Below are positions 5,179 to 12,263 of a stretch of 13,705 bases of DNA, piece after piece; within the stretch, counting starts at the first letter, position 1; every line of letters starts with the position of its first letter. Below the pieces are notes generated by a model. That model was given only the letters and a program-made list of their open reading frames with translations, had not been told where the DNA came from and did not search any database. This stretch comes from JBDRFZ01 sp043818395. Lineage in GTDB: Bacteria > Patescibacteriota > Patescibacteriia > 2-12-FULL-60-25. Made by a program: the position numbers and the translations under genes. The stretch lies in NCBI GenBank assembly GCA_043818395.1, contig JBDRFZ010000005.1:1-13705 (forward strand), in the 5' to 3' direction.

Positions 5179-6219
5179 ATGCCCGATGGAAATAATCAGA
5201 ATGGAAACGAGCAGTATGAAAAAAAGAATATCCTGGTAACCGGCGGTGCCGGGTTTATCGGTTCTTTTTTATGCGAGAGACTGCTGACAAATGCTCACGT
5301 TATCTGCGTGGATAATTTTATAACTTCGCAGGAATCGAATATTGATTTACTGTTAAAGAACGAGGATTTTGAATTTATCCGTCATGACTTCAATACCCCT
5401 TTTGATCCCGAGGCTTTTCCCGAGCTGGCCCGGTTTAAGATTAAATTCCAAGGTATCCAGGAAATTTACCATCTGGCTTGTCCGACGAGTCCGAAAAAAT
5501 TCGACCAATACCGCCTGCAGACGCTTTACGCGAATTCCATCGCCGTAAAAAATGCCTTGGATTTGGCCGTAAAATACAGAGCCAAATTTTTACAGGCCTC
5601 CGCTTCGGTTGTGTACGGCCCTCGACCCGCTGATAACCATCAGTATCATGAAGATGAATTCGGTACAGTTAATATGCTTTCTCCGCGCGCCTGTTATGAC
5701 GAAGGCAAGCGCTATGCGGAAACCATGGCTTCAACTTATGCCATGGTACACGGAATAGAAACGAAAATCGCTAGAATTTTCAGAACCTATGGCCCGAGAA
5801 TGCCACTTTTTGACGGTCAAATGATTCCTGATTTTATTACCAATGCTCTGGATGATAAGGATTTGGTCATATACGGTGACGAGACTTTTAAAACTTCTTT
5901 GATTTACGTCTCGGATGTTATCGATGGTTTAATCAAGTTGATGCACGCACCTGCAGATATCGGGCCGGTAAATTTTGGCAGCGATATAGATATGCAGATC
6001 GTAGATGTCGCCCAACGTATTATCGAAATGACAGGTTCCAGTTCGCGCGTTAAATTTGAGCCGCCCTTGTTGTTTTTAACCCAGTTAGGTTTGCCAGATA
6101 TTGGCAAGGCTAAAGATAAACTCGGCTGGATGCCGCTTGTACAGATAGATGATGGTTTAAAGCGGGCTATCGATTATACGATGGCACATAAGTCGCTCTT
6201 GGGCTTTAAGGTCGGTTGA
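5179..6219 (+). CDS. UXS-like extended SDR protein, second paralog (altered active site)
   Basis: Clear paralog of the preceding gene, alignable end to end, 346 residues. Signatures: LVTGGAGFIGSFLCERL (19-35), VICVDNFITSQESNI (41-55), YHLACPTSP (97-105, closer to the UXS consensus than its sister), Y173 and K177 in CYDEGKR, RIFRTYGPRM (199-208). The catalytic segment is SASVVYG (141-147) instead of STSEVYG: Thr has become A142 and Glu V144, with S143 kept. The TRAF(Q)YVSD Arg is replaced by T239 (ETFKTSLIYVSD). The ATG at 5179 is the only start before the Rossmann motif and gives a short polar leader (residues 1-14). It may share the transcript of the first paralog across the 72-base heptad gap. 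Retention of two diverged copies suggests two substrates or a heteromeric enzyme; this is inference. Confidence 0.78.
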   Translation: MPDGNNQNGNEQYEKKNILVTGGAGFIGSFLCERLLTNAHVICVDNFITSQESNIDLLLKNEDFEFIRHDFNTPFDPEAFPELARFKIKFQGIQEIYHLACPTSPKKFDQYRLQTLYANSIAVKNALDLAVKYRAKFLQASASVVYGPRPADNHQYHEDEFGTVNMLSPRACYDEGKRYAETMASTYAMVHGIETKIARIFRTYGPRMPLFDGQMIPDFITNALDDKDLVIYGDETFKTSLIYVSDVIDGLIKLMHAPADIGPVNFGSDIDMQIVDVAQRIIEMTGSSSRVKFEPPLLFLTQLGLPDIGKAKDKLGWMPLVQIDDGLKRAIDYTMAHKSLLGFKVG

Positions 6220-6264
6220 TAAACTGAATTAAAGAATAATTGGCAATAAGGTCGGATTTCACGT

Positions 6265-6268
6265 AAGG
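6265..6268 (+). promoter_or_regulatory. Ribosome binding site of the GT2 gene
   Basis: AAGG in the context GTAAGGTA lies 7 bases before the ATG at 6276. It is one of the few recognisable Shine-Dalgarno sites in the window and supports that start for the first gene of the four-gene run. Confidence 0.45.
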
Positions 6269-6275
6269 TATAGAC

Positions 6276-6956
6276 ATGCGTGTAATAGCGGTAATACCGG
6301 CTTTTAACGAAGAATCCCGGATAAAGAATACTCTTCAAGGCGTCAAAAATTATGTTGATGACGTAATCGTAGTTGACGATGGATCGATTGACCAAACTGC
6401 GATTACCGCTGAAAATTTCGGCGCTGTGGTAATTCGTCATGCCTTGAACCGAGGCCAGGGGGCAGGATTAAAAACCGGAACAGAGGCAGCCCTTCGTTTG
6501 GGTGCTGATTTAATCGTACACGTTGATGCTGATGGCCAACATGACCCGGAATTCATTCCCGGACTTTTAGCGCCGATCAAAGAGGACAAAGCACAAATAG
6601 TTTTTGGTTCTAGGTTCATGGGTCAAGCTCCGCAAAATATGCCTGTACTGCGTCGTGCACTTTTAAATCTTGCCCGATTGTTTAATGCATTTGCCATGGG
6701 TATTCCTCGGACCGTGACTGATCCGCAAAGCGGCTTGCGGGCCATGAGCCGCGAGGCCGCCATAAAAATTGATTTCAAACAGGATCGCATGGCGCACTGT
6801 TCGGAGATACTGCGTCTTGCGACAAGATCAGGATTGCCCTGGGTTGAAGTTCCGGTACGTGTGGTTTATACAGAAGAATCTCTTGCTAAGGGGCAAAAAT
6901 CGTTGGATGCGGCAAAGATCGCCTGGCAATTGTTTCTGGGAATTTTTACCCGATAA
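6276..6956 (+). CDS. GT2 family glycosyltransferase, DPM1-like
   Basis: Predicted cytoplasmic, membrane-associated GT-A enzyme that moves a sugar from a nucleotide donor to polyprenyl phosphate (dolichol-phosphate-mannose-synthase type). The 226-residue protein has only the catalytic domain and no C-terminal membrane helices. Motifs in order: VIPAFNEE (6-13), VVDDGS (32-37), NRGQGAGLKTG (58-68), the metal-binding HVDADGQHDPEF (82-93), GSRF (111-114), and the acceptor-side TDPQSGLRAMSRE (148-160) with the HCSEI helix (174-178). Length fits the short bacterial class. It lies 8 bases before a DUF2304 gene, a common pairing in which the small membrane protein may hold the enzyme at the membrane. 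The sugar (mannose, glucose or other) cannot be told from sequence. It is the first gene of a likely operon extending to 9526. Confidence 0.88.
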   Translation: MRVIAVIPAFNEESRIKNTLQGVKNYVDDVIVVDDGSIDQTAITAENFGAVVIRHALNRGQGAGLKTGTEAALRLGADLIVHVDADGQHDPEFIPGLLAPIKEDKAQIVFGSRFMGQAPQNMPVLRRALLNLARLFNAFAMGIPRTVTDPQSGLRAMSREAAIKIDFKQDRMAHCSEILRLATRSGLPWVEVPVRVVYTEESLAKGQKSLDAAKIAWQLFLGIFTR

Positions 6957-6964
6957 TTTTTTAT

Positions 6965-7300
6965 ATGCTTATCCAAATCGTATTAATAACCATCCTTCTG
7001 GCTGCGCTTGTCATGACTTGGCGTCGGGTGAGGCAACGAGTTGTTTTTATTCGTGAAGGTATTGCTTGGAGCGTTCTTTGGATCGCGGCAGGCGTAGTTA
7101 TTGCAAGTCCGCAGACTTCAACCAGGGTCGCGAATTTTTTTGGCGTGGGTCGCGGAGCTGATTTTGTGATTTACGGTTCAGTGATCCTGCTTTTTGTTTT
7201 GGTTTTCAAAATATTTGTTTCAATGGAATCCTTGGAGAGAAAACTTACAGAAATGGTCAGGCGGGACGCTTTAAAAAACCTGCCAGATCAAAAAGATTGA
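6965..7300 (+). CDS. DUF2304 family small membrane protein
   Basis: A protein of 111 residues with three hydrophobic segments (2-19, 34-49, 66-84). The family-typical GVGRGADFVIY (60-70) precedes the third helix. A short charged, likely coiled-coil tail follows (86-105). DUF2304 proteins have no proven biochemical role that I can cite; they are often encoded beside DPM1-like GT2 enzymes, as here, and a membrane-anchor or regulatory subunit role is inferred. The gene begins 8 bases after the GT2 stop and ends one base before the next ATG, so translation is probably coupled. No Shine-Dalgarno sequence is visible before its ATG. Confidence 0.8.
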   Translation: MLIQIVLITILLAALVMTWRRVRQRVVFIREGIAWSVLWIAAGVVIASPQTSTRVANFFGVGRGADFVIYGSVILLFVLVFKIFVSMESLERKLTEMVRRDALKNLPDQKD

Positions 7301-7301
7301 C

Positions 7302-8432
7302 ATGCGCGTTGTTCATTTGGCCTGCGTGGCGCCTCCGCAGACCGGCGGTATCGGACAGGTGCCGTTTATTGAGGTTGTGGAATTGAAAAAACGCGGGGTC
7401 GAAGCAGTTTTATTGGCGCCTGATTATATTGGATCGGAGTCGGTTGCCGGAGTCAGACGTATAAAATCAAGTTGGTCCATGGGGAATGCGGCGTCATTGG
7501 ATAAGGTGACACTTCTGCCAGAAGTTGCGTCAGCTGACATTGTGCATCTCCATTATCCATTTTACGGTACGGCCGGTTTAATAGCGGAATTAAGACGCCA
7601 AAATAAAATTAGGCATCTGATTATAACTTTGCATATGGATGCGCAGGCGCCGGGCATTAAAGGAGCTGCTTTTAATTTTCATCGAAATTTTTTTCAGTCA
7701 AAGATTCTACAGTCGGCTGATGTACTTATCGTGAGTTCTTTGGATTATGCCAAAAATTCATCTTTTAAAACCGAAATTCAAAAACGCGACAGTCAGGTTG
7801 TTGAACTGCCGTTTGGTGTGGATGAGATGAAGTTTTCACCCCACGTGATTCATCGTGAAAGATTTGGCTTGCCGTTAAATGCTAAAGTCCTGGTTTTTGT
7901 TGGCGGCATGGATAAGGCGCATGCTTTTAAAGGTATTCAGGTTTTATTAAAAGTAATTGCTGAATTGCCGGATGTTTATTGTATTCTGGTTGGCGATGGG
8001 GATTTGCGAGGTTCATATGAAAAGATTTCTTATGTCTTGGGTTTAGTATCGCGAGTTAAATTTTTAGGCCGCGTATCGTCGGAAGATTTACCGGATGTTT
8101 ACCGAGTGGCTGATATTTTTGTTCTGCCTTCCGTCTCCGGCGCTGAAGCTTTTGGTTTGGTGGCGTTAGAAGCAGGGAGTTGCGGTATTCCGGTCGTGGC
8201 TTCTGATTTGCCTGGAGTAAGAACGGTTGTGGAAAATAAAGTCACCGGATTACTCGTAAAACCCGGGGATCAGGAAGCGCTCGCTGGCGCTCTTAAAGAA
8301 CTTTTAAAAGACGATGGATTTAGGTCGCTCCTGGGCAGGCAGGCGCGTGAAAGGGTTTTAGAAAAATTTACGCTTAAGAAACATACGGATAAACTGATTG
8401 CGGTTTATGATAAAATAATTTCAGTTTCTTAA
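7302..8432 (+). CDS. GT4 family glycosyltransferase (first)
   Basis: Predicted retaining, cytoplasmic GT-B enzyme that extends a lipid-linked glycan from a nucleotide-sugar donor. It has 376 residues, the usual length. The N-terminal acceptor domain begins MRVVHLACVAPPQTGGIG, with the family's Gly-rich loop. The donor domain starts at about 195 (KVLVFVGGMDKAHAFKG) and continues with VGDGDL (230-235), VKFLGRVS (252-259) and the E-x7-E motif E282...E290 in GAEAFGLVALEA, then GIPVVASDLPG (295-305). All donor-binding elements are present. It follows DUF2304 after one base and precedes the second GT4 after two, so it is firmly part of the operon. Donor and acceptor are unknown. Confidence 0.88.
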   Translation: MRVVHLACVAPPQTGGIGQVPFIEVVELKKRGVEAVLLAPDYIGSESVAGVRRIKSSWSMGNAASLDKVTLLPEVASADIVHLHYPFYGTAGLIAELRRQNKIRHLIITLHMDAQAPGIKGAAFNFHRNFFQSKILQSADVLIVSSLDYAKNSSFKTEIQKRDSQVVELPFGVDEMKFSPHVIHRERFGLPLNAKVLVFVGGMDKAHAFKGIQVLLKVIAELPDVYCILVGDGDLRGSYEKISYVLGLVSRVKFLGRVSSEDLPDVYRVADIFVLPSVSGAEAFGLVALEAGSCGIPVVASDLPGVRTVVENKVTGLLVKPGDQEALAGALKELLKDDGFRSLLGRQARERVLEKFTLKKHTDKLIAVYDKIISVS

Positions 8433-8434
8433 AT

Positions 8435-9526
8435 ATGCGTATTGCCGTCTTAACCAATGAATATCCGCCGCTGGCTACAGGTGGCGCCGGTCGTATCGCC
8501 TACGTTTATAATCAGCTATTGGAAAGACATGGGTATGAAGTAAGAGTTTGGAATTGTGGATTGAAATTCGGCAGATGGCGTTCCAAAAAACAATTTTGGC
8601 GGTTTTTAAACCATCTATTGGATCTTTTACCGTCGAAGAAAACCGCTGAGGAAATTATTAGTTGGAAACCGGACGTTTTACTCTCGCACAATCTAACAGG
8701 CTGCGGTTTTGGTACGCCGCGTCTAGTTCAGTTCGAAGGTGTGCGCTGGGTGCATTTTTTACATGATGTCCAGCTTTTTGAACCCTCGGGGAAAATAATT
8801 TTTGGAGAATCGCTAAAATTTTTTCGTCATTTGTGGAGAATGATATGGTCGCTTCTGCGGCGCCGTGCTTTAGGCCGACCAGACGCTGTTGTTTCTCCTA
8901 CTAACTGGCTTTTAAACGAGCATGCGAAGCATAAATTTTTCATGGACACGATATCAGAAGTTATTCCGAATCCTTTATGCGTCGACGCGGTCATGGATGT
9001 TAATTTAATAAGAGATCCTAAGCAGGTACTCTTTGTAGGTCGGCTTGATTATGACAAAGGACTCGGAATATTACTTGATGCCTGGGCTCTGGTTAAGAAT
9101 TCGGCTGGTAAGTTGGTTATCCTGGGGAACGGAGAGATGCGGCAAGACATTGAAAAACTCAAGGATCCGTTGATCGAGATGCGGGGCAGTGTGACCAGTC
9201 AGGAGGTGTTTAAAGCCATGCTGCAAAGCGGAGTGGTAGTTGTTCCCTCGCTTGTCATGGAAAATCAGCCTACGGTAATTTTAGAGGCTTTGGTGTTTTC
9301 GTGCCGCGTAGTTGCAGCTGAGGTAGGCGGAGTAAAAGAGACTCTGGATTCAGCTGGTTACTTGGTAAATCCGGGATCCGTAAACGCGCTCGCCCAGGGA
9401 TTAAAAGCCGCTTTGACCGATCCTGATGACAAGGAGCGTGCCAGAAACAGGGGAGATGTTCTCGATCATCATGATCCGGAAGGATCGGTTTTACGTTTGA
9501 TAGGTTTATTCAAATCGAATTTATAA
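8435..9526 (+). CDS. GT4 family glycosyltransferase (second)
   Basis: Second GT-B retaining glycosyltransferase, 363 residues, expected to add another sugar to the same glycan. It begins MRIAVLTNEYPPLATGGAG, the classic GT4 start. The acceptor domain has a basic, tryptophan-rich stretch (47-60) that may touch the membrane. The donor domain shows VLFVGRLDYDKG (198-209), LVILGNGEM (227-235) and the E-x7-E motif E276...E284 in MENQPTVILEA, then VGGVKETL (297-304). It starts two bases after the first GT4 and closes the operon. Its last 58 bases overlap the end of the convergent membrane-protein gene. Substrates cannot be inferred from sequence. Confidence 0.87.
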   Translation: MRIAVLTNEYPPLATGGAGRIAYVYNQLLERHGYEVRVWNCGLKFGRWRSKKQFWRFLNHLLDLLPSKKTAEEIISWKPDVLLSHNLTGCGFGTPRLVQFEGVRWVHFLHDVQLFEPSGKIIFGESLKFFRHLWRMIWSLLRRRALGRPDAVVSPTNWLLNEHAKHKFFMDTISEVIPNPLCVDAVMDVNLIRDPKQVLFVGRLDYDKGLGILLDAWALVKNSAGKLVILGNGEMRQDIEKLKDPLIEMRGSVTSQEVFKAMLQSGVVVVPSLVMENQPTVILEALVFSCRVVAAEVGGVKETLDSAGYLVNPGSVNALAQGLKAALTDPDDKERARNRGDVLDHHDPEGSVLRLIGLFKSNL

Positions 9527-11625
9527 ACGCTGACCGAATGTCCTTCGCCCGCTTCCGGATTGCCGAATTCCCATTTATTGTCCGCGATGCCGGATATCTG
9601 TTCAGCCACGTTCGCGGCATTCCACCAGTAATCGTTCAAGACCACGTAAACGAGTTTTGATTTTCCCAGTCCGCCAGCCTCGATGACTGTTTCTGCGGAA
9701 GGTTCGCGATAGGTCATATTTAAAAATAGTTCATACAAGGGACCGCCGGTCGGAATCGGATAAAAGAAAACATCATCGGCATAGCGCTTAAAGCCGAATT
9801 GGGACACTGCGGCCGCGGAAACGCTTTGATTGGCCAGAACCGTATAATCAAGACCCGCAGAATCCCGTTCAATCGCTTTGACGGCTTCGATATCGGCCTG
9901 ACCCACGCTCCAGCCATGACCCGTTATAAGCGCGTCGTTGCGGGGCAGGGCGTTATAACCTTGGGCTCCGGCGAATGACAGAGAGCCGAGTAAAATAAAC
10001 AAACAGAGTGCAGGCTGTCTTTTTCGCGCTTCTTTCAGAATATAGGCGAGTCCGGGCCAGGCGGCCGGTAAAAGGCAGAGATGAGCCAGGATATTCAGGC
10101 GATCAGCATAATTACCGCGTTCGTAATCGATCAGAAACGCAAAATCACCGGCGCTTTTCAGTATGGCTGAAGCGATAAAAAGCAAAATTGCATATGACGT
10201 TAAAAAAATCACCGGCGCGCGATCGTCTTTTTTGTTCGTAAGCGTTGTTATGACGGCCGCTGTAAGCAAAATAAAGGGTAACGCTTTAAGCGAGAGACTG
10301 GCCCACGCCGGAAATACCGTAAAGGAATTCTGTATCCAGGGTATGAATGAATATAGCAAGAGTTTCCACGGTCCTAAAGAAAATATGGTTGCCAAGTTCC
10401 AGTTTATTGCAGTTGAACTATTTTTGCTTAAAAAATAAAAAAGCACGGGAACTGATGCGGCTCCGGCTAATGCACCCAAAGAAGCCAGTAAATAATTAAA
10501 AGTTTTATATTTATTCGAATTTAAATTTATCAAAGAAAGCGACAGGATTATGAAAAAAATTGGAACACCTGCCAAGGGGTGAATGGCGATAGCCCAGGCG
10601 GATAATAATAGGGCGCTCATGGGCCTGACTCGGCCTTTTGAAAAACCCATGGAGAGGATAAGCGATACCAGACATAAGACGTAGGCAAAGGATTGAGGTG
10701 TTGTGTTTATAAAAACTGAAAGCGGCGCCAGAAAAAGAAAAAACAGCAGATTCGAATTATTTTCGGAATCTTCTGCAACCGCAAAAGCGATGGGGATCAA
10801 TATAGCCGCGGCCAAAGGAACAAGCCAGCGATCGATCATTTCCAGGGGAATATCGCCAACGCGAGACAGCCAGGTAGAAAATACGTATTGGCCAAGATAG
10901 TAAAATGGTTTTGGCGATAAAGAGCCGGTGACCAAAAGGACTTTTTGTGCGGCCACGTGCAGAAAACCGTCAAAACCAAAACCAATCCGGTAAATAAGCG
11001 GAGCCATGGCGGTTGTCGTAAATATAGCAATGATGGCCTGGAACACAGTCAGACCACGCGATTTACAAATCCAGGAAGCAAGTAAAACGGAGAGCCAGAT
11101 AAAGGTTATGGCGGCGATTATGCCTGCAGGTAAAAGCGGCCAGGGCGTTCTGATCGAATCCATGATAGCCGAACGAAAACAACTTATAATGACATAAGCG
11201 GATGAGACGAGACCGGCGCCGGCGATTAATAGTGCGGATAAGATTTTTTTAAACGGCCATTTCTGAATAGAAAAATTTATATTTTCGTCTCCGCTTTTTA
11301 AGAAAAGGACCAATATATTACAGATGAACATGCTTGAAGCGACCGTCAGCATATCCGATTCCCGCAAAAGCGGTCGATCCGAATAAAACCAGATGCTTTG
11401 GATTATCGATTGAATGCTAAAATAGCAGACAACGCCAAAAAGGGTAGCTAACAACCATGAGGATTTTGGAAAAAAATACTTACCCAGAACCTGACCGTGA
11501 AAAATTATGCCCAGCGACAGAGTCAGATAGATCATGAACCTGGTCCAATCCGGAGCGTAAAAAGAAACCACGTAAAAAGCGATTATTACGAGACTGGCGA
11601 CGAGGTCCTTGAGTCTGGAGTTCAT
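9469..11625 (-). CDS. Large polytopic membrane protein, possibly GT-C-like
   Basis: I do not recognise a named family. The 718-residue protein has many hydrophobic segments from residue 8 to about 552. The more obvious ones are at 8-24, 32-50, 57-79, 94-110, 128-150, 164-186, 192-212, 265-284, 292-308, 312-327, 337-363, 378-400, 447-461, 470-490, 511-530 and 539-553. A soluble tail of about 165 residues follows (554-718) and is probably extracytoplasmic. In a loop after the seventh segment lies GFGFDGFLHVAAQKVLLVTG (215-234). An acidic residue and a histidine followed by an amphipathic helix recall the first outer loop of GT-C glycosyltransferases, but no diagnostic DxD is present. With the GtrA, GT2 and DUF2304 genes nearby, a transferase using polyprenyl-phosphate sugars is a fair guess. 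An O-antigen ligase or oligosaccharide transferase is also possible. It begins close to the divergent phosphatidyltransferase gene. Confidence 0.7.
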   Translation of the reverse strand: MNSRLKDLVASLVIIAFYVVSFYAPDWTRFMIYLTLSLGIIFHGQVLGKYFFPKSSWLLATLFGVVCYFSIQSIIQSIWFYSDRPLLRESDMLTVASSMFICNILVLFLKSGDENINFSIQKWPFKKILSALLIAGAGLVSSAYVIISCFRSAIMDSIRTPWPLLPAGIIAAITFIWLSVLLASWICKSRGLTVFQAIIAIFTTTAMAPLIYRIGFGFDGFLHVAAQKVLLVTGSLSPKPFYYLGQYVFSTWLSRVGDIPLEMIDRWLVPLAAAILIPIAFAVAEDSENNSNLLFFLFLAPLSVFINTTPQSFAYVLCLVSLILSMGFSKGRVRPMSALLLSAWAIAIHPLAGVPIFFIILSLSLINLNSNKYKTFNYLLASLGALAGAASVPVLFYFLSKNSSTAINWNLATIFSLGPWKLLLYSFIPWIQNSFTVFPAWASLSLKALPFILLTAAVITTLTNKKDDRAPVIFLTSYAILLFIASAILKSAGDFAFLIDYERGNYADRLNILAHLCLLPAAWPGLAYILKEARKRQPALCLFILLGSLSFAGAQGYNALPRNDALITGHGWSVGQADIEAVKAIERDSAGLDYTVLANQSVSAAAVSQFGFKRYADDVFFYPIPTGGPLYELFLNMTYREPSAETVIEAGGLGKSKLVYVVLNDYWWNAANVAEQISGIADNKWEFGNPEAGEGHSVSVYKFDLNKPIKRKTDPSGS

Positions 11626-11638
11626 ACGTGGTCATAAT
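11609..11638 (+). promoter_or_regulatory. Candidate promoter for the phosphatidyltransferase gene
   Basis: TTGAGT (11609-11614) and CATAAT (11633-11638, five of six to the -10 consensus) are separated by 18 bases. Transcription would start near 11645, which makes the ATG at 11658 (or 11664) the first usable start and rules out the in-frame GTG at 11628 and ATG at 11637. The promoter overlaps the beginning of the divergent membrane-protein gene. Confidence 0.3.
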
Positions 11639-11657
11639 GGTAGCATGTTTCATTAAT

Positions 11658-12239
11658 ATGCTGATGACAAACGATAACGTGAAATTGTGTTTTCACGATA
11701 AAATACTGGAAAAAACCGTATTGCGCCTGATTCCACGGGAACTCAAGCCCAACCATCTGACCATTTTCAGGGTTTTAATTACGCCCCTGGTTTTATATTT
11801 TTTGTGGCTTGAGAATTGGAACATGGTTGTGGTATTTTTTTTATTTGCGGCTTTGACGGATGTCTTGGATGGATCTTTGGCGCGAACGCGTAAGCAGATT
11901 ACGGTTTGGGGCACAGTAGCGGATCCTGTGGCGGATAAACTATTGATAGGAAGCGTAGTCATACTTTTCGTAGCACAAGAGATAAATCCAATTTTTGCGG
12001 CGATTATTATTTTAATTGAAATGATGATAATCGTGACTGGCGCGATCCGTCATCGCAAGACAGGGTTTATTTCGGCTAATTGGTATGGAAAAATGAAAAT
12101 GTTATTACAGGTTACGGGAGTGACGGCTCTGCTTATCGCTAGATGGTCTGGTCTCGACATGTTTGTTCCACTATCTATTGGGACATTGTCTTTGGCTATA
12201 GTTTTTGCTTTGATTTCTTTATACACATACGGTTTTTAA
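11658..12239 (+). CDS. CDP-alcohol phosphatidyltransferase family protein
   Basis: Predicted integral membrane enzyme that joins a CDP-activated lipid to an alcohol acceptor with release of CMP, as phosphatidylglycerophosphate synthase does. From the ATG at 11658 it has 193 residues and carries the complete signature D-x2-D-G-x2-A-R-x8-G-x3-D-x3-D as D68, D71-G72, A75-R76, G85, D89 and D93. Several hydrophobic helices surround it (36-50, 54-66, 96-107, 112-128, 148-161, 168-188). The amphipathic N-terminus ends in LRLIPRELKPNHLTIFR, typical of the PgsA-like branch. The exact acceptor (glycerol-3-phosphate, inositol phosphate or other) is not determined. Alternative in-frame starts are 11628 (GTG), 11637 and 11664; the choice rests on a weak promoter match. 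It lies 24 bases ahead of the Mur ligase and is probably co-transcribed with it. Confidence 0.85.
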   Translation: MLMTNDNVKLCFHDKILEKTVLRLIPRELKPNHLTIFRVLITPLVLYFLWLENWNMVVVFFLFAALTDVLDGSLARTRKQITVWGTVADPVADKLLIGSVVILFVAQEINPIFAAIIILIEMMIIVTGAIRHRKTGFISANWYGKMKMLLQVTGVTALLIARWSGLDMFVPLSIGTLSLAIVFALISLYTYGF

Positions 12240-12263
12240 AAGTAAAAAAATTTTAAAAGATTT

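Noticed and set aside
10163..10438. 91-codon plus-strand frame inside the large membrane-protein gene
   Set aside because: It lies opposite hydrophobic coding sequence, has no motif or ribosome site, and is best explained as a shadow.
12234..12259. Direct repeat TTTTAAAAG before the Mur ligase
   Set aside because: Two copies of an A/T-rich 9-mer in a very A-rich gap are likely by chance.
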